From Vicinamibacterales bacterium (GTDB taxonomy: Bacteria; Acidobacteriota; Vicinamibacteria; Vicinamibacterales; 2-12-FULL-66-21): a DNA stretch of 46,986 nucleotides. Position 1 is the stretch's first letter. The number at the start of each line of letters is the position of its first letter. A program made the position numbers and the translations under genes. Of the stretch, positions 35,440 through 45,350 are shown in pieces. The notes beneath the pieces were generated by a model that worked only from the letters and a program-made list of their open reading frames with translations, was not told the origin of the DNA and ran no database searches. The stretch spans positions 1-46,986 of the forward strand of contig DASXLB010000064.1 in the NCBI GenBank assembly GCA_036496585.1, read 5' to 3'.

Positions 35440-36438
35440 ATGAGCCTGGAGCGCGTCGCCCGCCGGGCCCGGGTGTCGACGGCAACCGTTTCCCGCGTGT
35501 TGAACAACACCGGGGCCGTCAGGAGCTCGACGCGCGCACGCGTGATGAAGGCCATCGAGGCCTTCAAGTACAGTCCCAACCTTCATGCGCGGAGTCTCGC
35601 CGGCGGCAAGAGCCGCAGCATCGGGGTCATCGTCTCCAACATCGACAATCCGTTCTTTCTCGACGTCTACCGCGCGGTCGAATCCCGGGCCCACGACGCC
35701 GGCTACGAAGTCATCATGGCCCACACCGACTACACGTCGGAGCGCCTGGTCACCAGCATCCGGCTGATGATCGGGCGCCGGGTCGCAGGGCTGGCCGCGA
35801 TCGTGTCCGAGATGGACTCGAAGCTGATCGCGGAACTCAGCGCCCAGCGGATTCCCGTCGTGTTCTACGACGTCGGCACGCCGCGGCCGAACATCACCAA
35901 CATCCGCGTCGACTACGCGAGCGCCATGTCGAAGCTGACCGCCTACCTCCACAGCCTCGGTCATCGGCGCCTCGGGTTTCTGGCGCACCACGCGACCCTC
36001 GGCCCGGTCAACGAGCGGTTGAAGTCGGTACTGGCAGCGGCTGGCCGCCACCGGGGGGTGCAGGTCGCCACCGCGGCCGACGTGGACACGCTCGAAGGCG
36101 GACGTCGTGCGGCGCGGGCGCTGCTCGATGCCCATCCGCGGGTGACGGCCGTCGTCTGCGTCAACGACCTGATGGCGGTTGGCGCGTTACGCGAGCTGCG
36201 GACCATGGGCCGCCGCGTGCCCGAGGATGTCTCGGTGACGGGGTTCGACAACATCACGCTCGCGCAGTTCTGCCAGCCGGCGCTCACCACCGTGCACATT
36301 CCACGTGACACCATCGGCCAGACCGTCTGTGATTTCCTGATGAACCGCGACCAGGCACCCCTGCCGCACGAGTTCGTCATCGATCCCGAGCTGGTGCTCC
36401 GGGAATCCACGGGGCCGGCGCCCAGCTCGCGGAAGTAG
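35440..36438 (+). CDS. LacI-family transcriptional regulator
   Basis: A 332-residue regulator. Residues 2-24 are the LacI helix-turn-helix (LERVARRARVSTATVSRVLN), followed by the hinge helix with HARSLAGG, whose Leu inserts at the central CpG of LacI-type operators. The remaining 270 residues are the sugar-binding-protein-like ligand domain: SIGVIVSNIDNPFF, HRRLGFLAHHATLGPVNERL, TAVVCVNDLMAVGAL and VSVTGFDNITLAQFCQPALTTV. It lies centrally in the hemicellulose locus, flanked by operators on both sides. I infer a repressor responding to a xylose- or arabinose-containing ligand. The ribosome binding site is weak (GAGATGATG). Confidence 0.95.
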   Translation: MSLERVARRARVSTATVSRVLNNTGAVRSSTRARVMKAIEAFKYSPNLHARSLAGGKSRSIGVIVSNIDNPFFLDVYRAVESRAHDAGYEVIMAHTDYTSERLVTSIRLMIGRRVAGLAAIVSEMDSKLIAELSAQRIPVVFYDVGTPRPNITNIRVDYASAMSKLTAYLHSLGHRRLGFLAHHATLGPVNERLKSVLAAAGRHRGVQVATAADVDTLEGGRRAARALLDAHPRVTAVVCVNDLMAVGALRELRTMGRRVPEDVSVTGFDNITLAQFCQPALTTVHIPRDTIGQTVCDFLMNRDQAPLPHEFVIDPELVLRESTGPAPSSRK

Positions 36439-36455
36439 CCGCCTTCCATCACACG

Positions 36456-36469
36456 TGTAAGCGCGTACA
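36456..36469. promoter_or_regulatory. LacI-type operator upstream of the GH10 xylanase
   Basis: TGTAAGCGCGTACA, 13 of 14 to the palindrome. It ends 29 bases before the xylanase ATG and covers the expected -35 position of the promoter whose -10 is TACAAT at 36484-36489, so a bound repressor would block RNA polymerase directly. Confidence 0.8.
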
Positions 36470-36483
36470 TCATTATTCCGTCA

Positions 36484-36489
36484 TACAAT
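36484..36489 (+). promoter_or_regulatory. -10 box of the xylanase operon
   Basis: TACAAT, five of six to TATAAT, ending 9 bases before the ATG at 36499. No Shine-Dalgarno sequence is present, so the transcript may be leaderless or nearly so. Confidence 0.45.
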
Positions 36490-36498
36490 GCTCGCGCT

Positions 36499-37587
36499 AT
36501 GACGCCTTACCTGTCGTCGAGAACGATCCTGGTCGCCGCCGCTCTTGCCGCGCTCGCGCCAGCGGCACCCCAGGACGCGGCGCTGAAGGATCTGATGCCG
36601 AAGGGCATGGTGATCGGCGTCGCCATCAACGAGCGGCAGTTCGACGGGACGGACGCCGCCGCGCTCGACATCATCACGAAGCAGTTCAATCAGATCAGTC
36701 CGGAGAACGTGCTGAAGTTCCAGCCGACGCAGCCAGCCGCTGACCGCTACACGTTCGACGCGGCGGATCGCTACGTGCAGTTCGGCCTCGACCGCCACAT
36801 GCAGGTGGTCGGGCACAATCTCGTCTGGCATTCACAGACGGGCGCCTGGGTCTTCCAGGGCGCGGATGGCAAGCCCGCCGATCGCGACACGTTGCTCGCG
36901 CGCATGCGCGATCACATCCGCACGGTCGTCGGACGCTACAAAGGCAAGATTCACGGCTGGGATGTCGTCAACGAGGCGATCGACGAGGATGGGACCCTGC
37001 GCAAGTCGCCGTGGCAGATCGGCATTGGCGACGACTACGTGGCCAAGGCATTCGAGTTCGCGCACGAGGCGGATCCGGACGCCGAGTTGTATTACAACGA
37101 TTTCAACCTCGAGAAGCCAGCCAAGCGCGTCGGCGTGATCAAGCTGGTGCGGGATCTCCAGGCCCGCAAGCTGCGCATCGACGGCATCGGCAACCAGGCG
37201 CACTGGCGCCTCGACACGCCGACCATCGACGAGATTGACACGGCGCTCGTGGAACTGCACGCGACCGGCCTGAAGGTGATGTACAGCGAGCTCGACATCA
37301 ACCTGCTGCCGAACACGCCGCGCGGCGCCGACCCGGCCGAGGCCAACCCTTACGCCAACGGCTTGCCCGACGCGGTACAACAGCAGCTCGCGAAACGCTA
37401 CGCCGATGTGTTCGGGGTGTTTCTGAAACACCGCGACGCCGTGACGCGCGTCACCTTCTGGGGGCTGAGTGACGCCGATTCCTGGCTGAACCGCGGCCGC
37501 ATGAACTATCCGCTGTTGTGGGATCGCCAGCGTCAGCCCAAGCCGGCGTTCGCTGCCGTCGTCGACGCACTCAGAAACGTCAAGTGA
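36499..37587 (+). CDS. GH10 endo-beta-1,4-xylanase
   Basis: A 362-residue single-domain GH10 enzyme that cleaves the xylan backbone. A signal peptide covers about residues 1-25. The active-site order is typical: [23 protein letters not shown], the acid/base Glu159 in GWDVVNEAI, and the nucleophile Glu264 in [11 protein letters not shown] (more often TELDV). The C-terminal [14 protein letters not shown] and [15 protein letters not shown] complete the fold. No carbohydrate-binding module is attached. It is the first gene of a six-gene plus-strand operon; GTGA links it to the GH95 gene. Confidence 0.95.
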   Translation: MTPYLSSRTILVAAALAALAPAAPQDAALKDLMPKGMVIGVAINERQFDGTDAAALDIITKQFNQISPENVLKFQPTQPAADRYTFDAADRYVQFGLDRHMQVVGHNLVWHSQTGAWVFQGADGKPADRDTLLARMRDHIRTVVGRYKGKIHGWDVVNEAIDEDGTLRKSPWQIGIGDDYVAKAFEFAHEADPDAELYYNDFNLEKPAKRVGVIKLVRDLQARKLRIDGIGNQAHWRLDTPTIDEIDTALVELHATGLKVMYSELDINLLPNTPRGADPAEANPYANGLPDAVQQQLAKRYADVFGVFLKHRDAVTRVTFWGLSDADSWLNRGRMNYPLLWDRQRQPKPAFAAVVDALRNVK

Positions 37588-40046
37588 GAACGGGTCGACA
37601 CCTCGCCGGCGCGTGTCTCGTCGGTGCCTTCGCTGCGGGTGCCGTCGTCGCCGCCGTGCAATCGCCTTCGTCACCGCGGCTGTCCGGCGACGCGCCGCCG
37701 CCCGCGTCGACGTTCAGCCTGTGGTATCGCGCACCCGCCTCCGATCATCCGCTGCTGCCGCTGGATGCCCCGCGGCAGGCTCGTCAGGCCGGCACCGCCG
37801 AGTGGGTCCGGGCCCTTCCGGTGGGAAATGGTCGTCTTGGCGCGATGGTGTTCGGCGGCGTCGTGCACGAGCGGCTGCAACTGAACGAAGACACCCTCTG
37901 GGCGGGGCGGCCGTACGACCCCGTGAATCCGGAGGCACAAGACACGCTTCCTGAAGTGAGGCGGTTGCTCGCCGATCGCAAGTATCCAGAGGCGGCGAAG
38001 CTCGTCGGCGAGAAGGTGATGTCGAAGCCGCTCGCGCAGATGCCGTACGAGACGCTCGGCGACCTCGCGCTGACATTTCCACAGGTCGACTCGGCGGAAA
38101 ACTACGGGCGCGATCTCGACCTCGCGACGGCAACCGCCCACGTGTCCTATACCAGTGGCGGCGTGACATTCTCGCGGGAAGTGTTCGCCAGCGCGCCCGA
38201 CCAGGTCATCGTCGTGCGGCTGACGGCCAGCCGTCCGAGGCAGATTTCCTTCGAGGCGCGCCTGCAGACTCCACAGCGCGCTGCGGTGGAGGTGACCGCT
38301 GACGGCGATCTCGTCATGCGCGGCGTCAACGGCGATGGTTCCGCCGCCACCGCCGACGGTCGCCCCATGACCGGCGCCCTGCGTTTTGAAGCGCGGGTCC
38401 GTGTCCTCCCGACCGGGGGAACCCGCCGCGCCACCGGTGATGCGCTGATGGTGCGGGACGCCGACGCGGTCACTCTGCTGATCGCGGCGGCAACCAGTTA
38501 CCGAACCTATGAAGACGTGACCGCCGATCCCGCGACGCGTGTGGCGGCTGCGCTCGATCCAGCCTCGCACAAGAGCATCGACACGCTGCGCGCCGCGCAC
38601 GTTCAGGATTACCAGCAACTATTCAATCGCGTCACACTCAATCTTGGCGCCTCGAAGCGGCAGCCAACCGACGAGCGCGTCGCCACGTTCGGTGACGGGA
38701 ACGATCCCGGTCTTGCCGCGCTTTATTTCCAGTACGGCCGCTATTTGCTGATTGCCAGTTCCCGGCCTGGTTCGCAGCCCGCCAACCTGCAGGGCCTCTG
38801 GAACGAGAGCATGTCGCCCCCGTGGGGCAGCAAGTACACCATCAACATCAACACCGAGATGAACTACTGGCCGGCGCTCTCGACGAACCTGGCCGAGACG
38901 CTTGATCCGCTGACGGCGATGGTGTCGGATCTGTCGGTGACCGGCGCGCGCACCGCGCACGAGATGTACGGCGCCGGCGGGTGGGTGGCGCACCACAACA
39001 CGGACCTATGGCGCGCCACCGGACCAATCGACGGGCCGCAGTACGGAATGTGGCCAACCGGCGGCGCGTGGCTGACGCTGCCGCTCTGGGAGCGCTACGC
39101 CTACACGGGCGACCCCGCGTATTTGCGGCGTATCTATCCGCTGATCAAGGGTGCGGCGCAGTTCTTCGTCGACACGCTCGTCGAGGAGCCGGTGCACCAC
39201 TGGCTCGTGACCTCGCCTTCGCTGTCGCCCGAGAATCCACACCCGTTCGGCACATCGCTGACGATGGGCCCGACGATGGACGGGGAGATCCTGCGCGAGC
39301 TGTTCGGGAACGCGATCGAAGCCGCCCGCGCCCTCGGGACCGATGGCGATTTGCAGGAGAGGTGGAGCACGACTCGCGGGAGGCTGGCGCCGCTGCAGGT
39401 CGGGAGCGCCGGCCAGCTGCAGGAATGGCTCGACGACTGGGACATGCAAGCACCCGAGATCCACCACCGGCACGTCTCGCACCTGTTCGGCCTGTTTCCC
39501 GGCCATGACATCGACTTGAGGCGCACGCCCGAGCTCGCCGCCGCCGTCAAACGATCGCTCGAGATTCGCGGCGATCAGGCGACCGGCTGGGCGACCGCAT
39601 GGCGCATCAACCTCTGGGCCAGGCTCGCCGACGGCGATCACGCCTACGACATTCTCAAGTTCCTGCTCGGACCCGAGCGCACCTACCCCAACATGTTCGA
39701 CGCGCACCCGCCCTTTCAGATCGACGGCAACTTCGGTGGCACGTCGGCGATCGCCGAAATGCTGCTGCAGAGCGACAAGGGGGAGATCCGCCTGTTGCCG
39801 GCACTCCCCGCGGCGTGGCCGGACGGTCAGGTCATCGGGTTGAGAGCGCCAGGCGGCTTCGAGATCGGCCTGGCCTGGAAGCACGGGGCGCTCGAACGCG
39901 CGACGGTCCGTTCGCTGCTTGGACAACCCCTGCGCGTACGTCGCGGCACGACGCTCCGCACGTTCGAGACGACGGCCGGTGCCACGCTGGCGATGGTCGG
40001 CGATGACTTGCGCACGCCGGCGCAGGCAGGAGGCCGCCCGGAATGA
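37584..40046 (+). CDS. GH95 glycoside hydrolase
   Basis: An 820-residue GH95 enzyme. Family members remove alpha-1,2-linked L-fucose or L-galactose from xyloglucan and other plant or host glycans; which one this enzyme takes cannot be read from the sequence. The N-domain begins with [20 protein letters not shown] and [14 protein letters not shown]. The catalytic (alpha/alpha)6 domain has [16 protein letters not shown], carrying the Asn pair involved in catalysis, and [19 protein letters not shown] with the essential Asp. A signal or anchor lies in the first 30 residues. The GTG at 37584 overlaps the xylanase stop; earlier starts lie inside that gene. It overlaps the next gene by ATGA. Confidence 0.93.
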   Translation: MRTGRHLAGACLVGAFAAGAVVAAVQSPSSPRLSGDAPPPASTFSLWYRAPASDHPLLPLDAPRQARQAGTAEWVRALPVGNGRLGAMVFGGVVHERLQLNEDTLWAGRPYDPVNPEAQDTLPEVRRLLADRKYPEAAKLVGEKVMSKPLAQMPYETLGDLALTFPQVDSAENYGRDLDLATATAHVSYTSGGVTFSREVFASAPDQVIVVRLTASRPRQISFEARLQTPQRAAVEVTADGDLVMRGVNGDGSAATADGRPMTGALRFEARVRVLPTGGTRRATGDALMVRDADAVTLLIAAATSYRTYEDVTADPATRVAAALDPASHKSIDTLRAAHVQDYQQLFNRVTLNLGASKRQPTDERVATFGDGNDPGLAALYFQYGRYLLIASSRPGSQPANLQGLWNESMSPPWGSKYTININTEMNYWPALSTNLAETLDPLTAMVSDLSVTGARTAHEMYGAGGWVAHHNTDLWRATGPIDGPQYGMWPTGGAWLTLPLWERYAYTGDPAYLRRIYPLIKGAAQFFVDTLVEEPVHHWLVTSPSLSPENPHPFGTSLTMGPTMDGEILRELFGNAIEAARALGTDGDLQERWSTTRGRLAPLQVGSAGQLQEWLDDWDMQAPEIHHRHVSHLFGLFPGHDIDLRRTPELAAAVKRSLEIRGDQATGWATAWRINLWARLADGDHAYDILKFLLGPERTYPNMFDAHPPFQIDGNFGGTSAIAEMLLQSDKGEIRLLPALPAAWPDGQVIGLRAPGGFEIGLAWKHGALERATVRSLLGQPLRVRRGTTLRTFETTAGATLAMVGDDLRTPAQAGGRPE

Positions 40047-41983
40047 AGGTGGCCATCACCGCCGCGCTGCTTGCGCTGCTCCCGGCGTCTCCGCAGTCTC
40101 CACGACCAACCGTGGGAGTCGCCATCCTCCAGATCGACACCGATCGCCGGATCGGCGCGATCGATCCGAAGATCTATGGCCAGTTCCTCGAGCACATCAA
40201 CCACTCCGTCGAGGATGGTCTTTTCGCCGAGCAGATCCAGGGTGCCGGGTTCGAAGGGCGCGATTTCGAGACGTACTGGACGGCCTTTGGCGGCCCGGAC
40301 GCCGTGCGCGTCGTCAACGCGCCGTTCGAGCACGGGACGAAGAGCGTGCGACTCACCGGCGGGCCGCGGCCCTCGGGAGTCCGGCAACAGCGAGTGTTCC
40401 TGGAGTCCGGTCGGCGGTATGACGGGTCCGTCTGGATCAGGATTGAGTCCGGCGCGCCGCGCCTGTCATTGCGCATGCTCGCGGCAGACGCCAGCGTGCT
40501 GGCGGATCTTCCCCTGCCGGCGCGCGGATCGGTGTGGCAGGAGGTCCCGTTTTCCTTCGCGAGCTCGCGCACCGACCGCGACGCGACCGTCGAGATTGCT
40601 ACGTCCGGGCGCGGCGTGGCGCTCGTCGATTTCGTGTCGCTGATGCGCGCCGACGTGCGCAAGAGCGGCATGCTGCGCCCCGACTTGCTCGAGGCGCTCC
40701 GTGGGCTGGCGCCCGCATTCATCCGCTGGCCCGGCGGGTCGTTCGCCTCGACCTACAAGTGGCAGGACGGCATCGGGCCACTGGCTTCGCGCGTCTATCA
40801 CCCGAACGAAATATGGGGCGGTTACTCGGACTACTACGGCTTTGGCACCGACGAGTACCTGGAGCTGACCCGCCAGCTCGGGACCGACCCGTTGATCGTG
40901 CTGCCGGCGCCCGACGAAAGCCCGGCGTCGGTCGAGTACGCGATGAACTGGGTGCACTACGTCAACGACCCGCCGACGACCACATGGGGACAGACGCGCG
41001 CGCGCAATGGACATCCCGATCCGTACCACGTCCGCTACTTCCAGATCGACAACGAGCCGATGAACAGCGGCTTGTCGCCCGAGCGCTACGCGGCCATCGT
41101 CAATCTCTACGGCGGCCGGTTGCGGCAGGTCGCACCCGACGCGGTGATCATCGCCTGCGGTCAGAAGCGCTCGAACGACATGGCGTGGAGTGAAAAAGTC
41201 ATCGATCTTGCCGGTGGCAATTTCGACGTCCTCGGCGTCCACAACTACGAGTACGAAAGTGACCTTTTCGAATCCGGCGTACGGCGCATACGGGACTACC
41301 TCGTCAAGCTGCGGGACTACGTGCGCGCGTCAGCGCATCCCGGGGTCAAGCTCGCGGTCCTCGAATGGAATCTGAGCCGGACGTACGACTGGCGCGCCGG
41401 CCTGCACGCCGCCGGCAGCCTCATCATGTACGAGTCCCTGACGCCGGAACTGGCGATGACGACTCCGGCGCTGTTGATGCGGAACACGACGGATGATCCG
41501 ACCTGGACGGCGTTCATCTATCACGACCACGTGTCATGGTTTCCGGGCGCCGGATACGTGGTCGAAAAGCTGTTCCGTGAGCATTTCGCCGAGACGTTCC
41601 TCGCGTCAACGTCAGGCACGTTCCGAGACATCCCCGAGCGTGCGACCTTCTTCGCCGATATCTCGCAGATGAAGCCAGAGGCGTGGCAACCAGGAACAGT
41701 GGATGCCATCGCCACCTTGTCGGCCGACGGCCGGCGCATCGTCGTCAAGGCGGTGAACTACAGCGGCAGCGCCAACACGCTGCTCGTGCATTTGCAAGGC
41801 TCGCGGGTCCCGGTAAACGCGACGGTCAAGGTCTACACAATCACCGCCGGCCTGCGCGACGCAGCATCGCTGGAGCAGCCCGACCGGATACGGCCCGTCG
41901 AGCGCAGCATCGAGTATCGTCCCGACCTGGCGCTCGATCTCGAGCCGTATACGGTCGCGGTCGTGGAGATTGCGGGCAGGTAA
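40043..41983 (+). CDS. GH51-type alpha-L-arabinofuranosidase (multi-domain, secreted)
   Basis: A 646-residue protein. A signal peptide (1-18) is followed by [28 protein letters not shown], the start of the larger bacterial GH51 type, and an inserted beta-sandwich resembling CBM4_9 at about residues 75-205. The barrel has the acid/base Glu338 in [10 protein letters not shown], where the common form is GNE, and the nucleophile Glu441 in [14 protein letters not shown]. The C-terminal beta domain ends in [11 protein letters not shown]. It differs clearly from the 548-residue GH51 on the other strand, so the locus has two arabinofuranosidase types with probably different target linkages. Starts at ATG 40043 within the GH95 stop. 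Confidence 0.9.
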   Translation: MKVAITAALLALLPASPQSPRPTVGVAILQIDTDRRIGAIDPKIYGQFLEHINHSVEDGLFAEQIQGAGFEGRDFETYWTAFGGPDAVRVVNAPFEHGTKSVRLTGGPRPSGVRQQRVFLESGRRYDGSVWIRIESGAPRLSLRMLAADASVLADLPLPARGSVWQEVPFSFASSRTDRDATVEIATSGRGVALVDFVSLMRADVRKSGMLRPDLLEALRGLAPAFIRWPGGSFASTYKWQDGIGPLASRVYHPNEIWGGYSDYYGFGTDEYLELTRQLGTDPLIVLPAPDESPASVEYAMNWVHYVNDPPTTTWGQTRARNGHPDPYHVRYFQIDNEPMNSGLSPERYAAIVNLYGGRLRQVAPDAVIIACGQKRSNDMAWSEKVIDLAGGNFDVLGVHNYEYESDLFESGVRRIRDYLVKLRDYVRASAHPGVKLAVLEWNLSRTYDWRAGLHAAGSLIMYESLTPELAMTTPALLMRNTTDDPTWTAFIYHDHVSWFPGAGYVVEKLFREHFAETFLASTSGTFRDIPERATFFADISQMKPEAWQPGTVDAIATLSADGRRIVVKAVNYSGSANTLLVHLQGSRVPVNATVKVYTITAGLRDAASLEQPDRIRPVERSIEYRPDLALDLEPYTVAVVEIAGR

Positions 41984-42004
41984 CCGCAGCAAAGGACACA
42001 GGAC

Positions 42005-43111
42005 ATGACGGACGCCAGAACTTCACATCGAGGCGTCGCCGCGCTGGCGATGGCCGTCGCGGCCACGGGCGGCTTCCTTACGGTTGCCGCCCAGGTCAAG
42101 ACGAACGTGCCAGATCCCGTGCCGGGCGCGCGCCCGGCTATTGTCGAGCGCATCAAAATCCATGGAAAGGCGCTCGAAGGGAATCTCGAAGGAGATGCCG
42201 TCGATCGCGACGCGATCGTCTTCCTGCCCCCGAGCTACAACCAGGACCGCACGCGGCGGTACCCGGTGGTCTATGCGCTGCACGGCTACTCGATCGGAGC
42301 GGAGCAGTGGAGCCAGGAAATCCATGTGCCGCAGACGATCGAAGGGGCGTTCGCGAAAGGGGCGCACGAGGTAATCGTCGTGCTGCCCGACTCGAAAACG
42401 GTGCACAACGGCTCGATGTATTCGAGTTCGGTGACGACCGGCGATTTCGAGAACTACGTCGCGCGCGACGTGGTTGCGTACATGGATGCACACTATCGAA
42501 CCATGGCGACGCGCGAGAGCCGCGGCCTCGTCGGGCACTCGATGGGCGGCTACGGCGCCACACGGATCGGCATGAAACACGCGGACGTATTCGGCAGCCT
42601 CTACATCATGAGCCCGTGCTGCCTGTCGGCGCGCGCCAGCGGCGGGGGCCGCGGCGCTCCGGCGCCGAACGCCGCCGCCAACGACGAGGCGCTGGCCGCA
42701 GTCAAGACCCCAGCCGATTCGGCGAAGCTGCCGTTCGGGCTCCGGGCGCAACTGGCTTCGGCCGCCGCCTGGTCGCCGAACCCGAAGAACCCGCCGCTGT
42801 ACCTCGATTTGCCGATTGGCGAGCAGGCGCCTGCGGTCCTGGCGAAATGGGCCGCCAACGCGCCGTTGGCGTTCGTCGACCAGTACGTCCTCGAGTTGAA
42901 GCGCTATCGCGCCATCGCGATGGACGTCGGCGACCAGGACGGATTGCGCGTCGACGCCGGCAGACTGCACGATGTGTTCGATCAGTACGGGATCGCGAAC
43001 AGCTTCGAGATCTATCCAGGGACGCACACCAGCGACGTCGCGGCCCGCTTCCAGGAGCATGTGATGCCGTTCTTCAGCCGGACGCTGTCGTTCGAGGCGG
43101 TCAAGCGGTGA
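42005..43111 (+). CDS. Secreted CE1/esterase-D-type esterase
   Basis: A 368-residue alpha/beta hydrolase of the esterase-D/feruloyl-esterase group without the N-terminal E-set domain of the other CE1 enzyme. A signal peptide ends near residue 29. The fold is marked by RYPVVYALHGYSIGAEQW, the nucleophile Ser179 in GLVGHSMGGYG and a C-terminal YPGTHTSDVA with the probable catalytic His. A short Gly/Arg/Pro/Ala-rich insert (residues 210-228) follows SPCCLSAR. The spacing to the GH51 gene is 21 bases with AAAGGACACAGG before the ATG. It is coupled to the GH43 gene by GTGA. Removal of feruloyl or acetyl groups is inferred from context. Confidence 0.88.
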   Translation: MTDARTSHRGVAALAMAVAATGGFLTVAAQVKTNVPDPVPGARPAIVERIKIHGKALEGNLEGDAVDRDAIVFLPPSYNQDRTRRYPVVYALHGYSIGAEQWSQEIHVPQTIEGAFAKGAHEVIVVLPDSKTVHNGSMYSSSVTTGDFENYVARDVVAYMDAHYRTMATRESRGLVGHSMGGYGATRIGMKHADVFGSLYIMSPCCLSARASGGGRGAPAPNAAANDEALAAVKTPADSAKLPFGLRAQLASAAAWSPNPKNPPLYLDLPIGEQAPAVLAKWAANAPLAFVDQYVLELKRYRAIAMDVGDQDGLRVDAGRLHDVFDQYGIANSFEIYPGTHTSDVAARFQEHVMPFFSRTLSFEAVKR

Positions 43112-44652
43112 CGCGATTCGGTCTCGCGACCGCCGCGATGCTGCTCGCGATCGCACCCGCGCTCGCGCTGGACGGTCAGCCCGCCATGCATGATCCGTCG
43201 ACGGTCATCGAGGCGGGCGGCAAGTTCTACGTCTACGCGACGGGCAACGGACTGCCCGCATTCCAGTCGGATGACGGCTGGACGTGGCATCGAGCCGGCT
43301 CGGTGATGCCGTCCGTTCCTGGCGGCAAGCCTGGGCCAGACGTCATCGCGCGCGGCGGCAACAACTCGTGGGCGCCAGACATCATTCGCGCCGGTGACAA
43401 GTACTTTCTCTATTACGCCGCGCCCGGAACCCAGCCCAAGGCGGCTGTGGGGCTGCTCGTGGGGCGCACGCTCGATCCCGCATCGCCGGACTACAAATGG
43501 GAGGACGGCGGTCCCGTCGTCTGGTCGGACGGCATCGAGGACAGCAACGCGATCGATCCCGGTGTGATGCGGGATCCGACGAACGGCACGATGTGGCTCA
43601 CCTACGGCTCGTACTTCGGCTACATCCGGCTCGTCGAGCTGGATCCGAAAACCGGCAAGCGCCTGCGTCCCGAAGCCAAGCCGGTGAACATCGCCATCAA
43701 CTCCGAAGCGTCGGTGATGATCTTCCGCGAGGGCTGGTACTACCTGCTCGTAACGCACGGATCATGCTGCGCCGGCGGCAACTCCAGCTACAACATCCGC
43801 ATGGGCCGGGCCAGAAAAGTGACCGGCCCGTTCCTCGACAACATGGGCATCGACATGCTGCAGGGCGGCGGCAAGCTGTTCGCGGGATCGAGCGGCCGTC
43901 ACATCGGTGTCGGGCATTTCGGGCTGCTGGATCTCGGCGATGGTGTGCAGAAGTTCTCCTGCCATTACGAATCGGATCTCGATCGCGGTGGTATCAGCGT
44001 GCTCGACATTCGCCCGTTGCTGTGGCGCGACGGGTGGCCGGTTGCCGGCGACAACGTCACGAGCGGCACCTATGAGATCGAGTCGGCGCGCACGGGAACG
44101 GCGCTGGAGATGGCGGTCCAGGGTGTGCCCGTCGGCGGCGCTCGTGGGCGTGGCGGAGCCGGCCGCGGCGGGCCACCGGCCGGACGCGGCGCGCCACCGC
44201 CCGGATCCGCGGATGCGCCGCCGCCAGCACCTCCTCCCCCCGTTCCGAACCAGGACGCGGCGCAGGTTGGCACCGCTTGGCCAGCCGGCCCCGTCAACGC
44301 CCGAATGGGGCCGTACATGCTGCAGGCGCAGCAGAAATGGTCCATCACGGCGGTCGACAATGCCGGTGGTTATCCGGGGTCGCCCTATTTCAAGATCACC
44401 ATCGCAGGTACTGAGCGTGCGCTCTCAGCCACCGCGGATGCGGAGCTCACCGTCGTCCCCGCGTTTGGTGGCGGACCCGATCAACTCTGGCGCATCGATC
44501 AGCTGACCGACGGTACCTATCGGCTGATGCCGAAAGCTGTGCCGAACGCGAAAGAGCCGCTGGCGCTCGCGGCGGTGGGCAGCAGCATGCCAACGCTCGA
44601 AAAATTCAACGCGGGGAGCGATCGCCAGCGATGGCTGCTCAAGACACCATGA
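43108..44652 (+). CDS. GH43 arabinan/xylan-debranching enzyme with C-terminal lectin-like domain
   Basis: A 514-residue protein: signal peptide (1-20), five-bladed GH43 propeller (about 25-315), a Pro/Gly/Arg-rich linker (342-381) and a ricin-type beta-trefoil-like C-domain (about 385-514). The catalytic set is Asp29 in AMHDPST, Asp150 in NAIDPGVMRD and Glu200 in AINSEASVMI. WAPDIIRAGDKYFLYYA and WLTYGSYFGYIRLVEL are typical of endo-arabinanase-like subfamilies. The GTG at 43108 overlaps the preceding stop. The substrate may be arabinan or arabinoxylan; the lectin-like domain would hold the enzyme on the polymer. Confidence 0.88.
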   Translation: MTRFGLATAAMLLAIAPALALDGQPAMHDPSTVIEAGGKFYVYATGNGLPAFQSDDGWTWHRAGSVMPSVPGGKPGPDVIARGGNNSWAPDIIRAGDKYFLYYAAPGTQPKAAVGLLVGRTLDPASPDYKWEDGGPVVWSDGIEDSNAIDPGVMRDPTNGTMWLTYGSYFGYIRLVELDPKTGKRLRPEAKPVNIAINSEASVMIFREGWYYLLVTHGSCCAGGNSSYNIRMGRARKVTGPFLDNMGIDMLQGGGKLFAGSSGRHIGVGHFGLLDLGDGVQKFSCHYESDLDRGGISVLDIRPLLWRDGWPVAGDNVTSGTYEIESARTGTALEMAVQGVPVGGARGRGGAGRGGPPAGRGAPPPGSADAPPPAPPPPVPNQDAAQVGTAWPAGPVNARMGPYMLQAQQKWSITAVDNAGGYPGSPYFKITIAGTERALSATADAELTVVPAFGGGPDQLWRIDQLTDGTYRLMPKAVPNAKEPLALAAVGSSMPTLEKFNAGSDRQRWLLKTP

Positions 44653-45350
44653 TCAACTGTTCGCGCGCGTGGGTGCCTGCGCTCGGCGCACTGGCGATTG
44701 CCCTTGGAGCGGTGCATGTCGCAGGGCAGCAGCCGCCGGACGCCAAGCGAGCTCCGGCGCCGACGTTGACCACGCCGTCGACGACAGTCAAGCCGGTCGA
44801 TGCCGCCGGGTTTCTGCAGCGGTGGGTCCTGCTCGAGCCCATCAAGGTGTCGGGACAACTCACCGACAGCGCAGTGCGCGCGGCCGTCGACAAACAGTAC
44901 TTCCCGGACCAGCTCAGCGTCGTTCCACACGGCGGGGAAACCGTCACGGTGGCTGAGGAACGACTCGCGTGGCATGCGGTAGACACGACGAACTACAACG
45001 TGAACCTCTACCACTTCGCCTATGCGCTCAACAAACCGACCTCGAACGTCCTGTTCTGGGCGGTGACACGGATCGACGTTCCGCACGAGATGCGCGACGT
45101 TCGCCTGGCGATAGGCTCCAACGCCGCGTCGATCTGGTGGCTCAATGGCGAAGAGGTCATCGGCATCTACGGCGATCGCCAGACGGTCATCGACGATGGC
45201 GTTTCGAAGAAGGTGACGCTGACCCAAGGTCTGAATACCATACGCGCCGCGGTGATCAACGCCGGCGGCGCGACGGATTTTTGCGCGCGGTTCATCGACG
45301 CGGACGACAAGCCGCTGACGGGAATTCGCGTCCGCCTGGGCCGCGAGTAG
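44649..45350 (+). CDS. Small secreted jelly-roll-like module, function unknown
   Basis: A 233-residue protein with a signal peptide (about 1-26), a short Pro/Thr-rich stretch (27-48) and a mature domain of 180 residues. The core reads FLQRWVLLEPIKVSGQLTDS, LAWHAVDTTNYNVNLYHFAYAL, RLAIGSNAASIWWLNGEEVIG and GLNTIRAAVINAGGATDFCARF, which is the pattern of galactose-binding-like jelly-roll domains found attached to sialate-O-acetylesterase and CE-type enzymes. Here it stands alone with no catalytic motif visible, so it may be a carbohydrate-binding or scaffold protein. It overlaps the GH43 gene by ATGA and ends the operon. Confidence 0.75.
   Translation: MINCSRAWVPALGALAIALGAVHVAGQQPPDAKRAPAPTLTTPSTTVKPVDAAGFLQRWVLLEPIKVSGQLTDSAVRAAVDKQYFPDQLSVVPHGGETVTVAEERLAWHAVDTTNYNVNLYHFAYALNKPTSNVLFWAVTRIDVPHEMRDVRLAIGSNAASIWWLNGEEVIGIYGDRQTVIDDGVSKKVTLTQGLNTIRAAVINAGGATDFCARFIDADDKPLTGIRVRLGRE

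Noticed and set aside
41683-43107. 475-residue extension in front of the GH43 protein
   Set aside because: This part of the frame lies over the GH51 end and the CE1 gene in another frame; the GH43 protein has a proper signal peptide starting at 43108.
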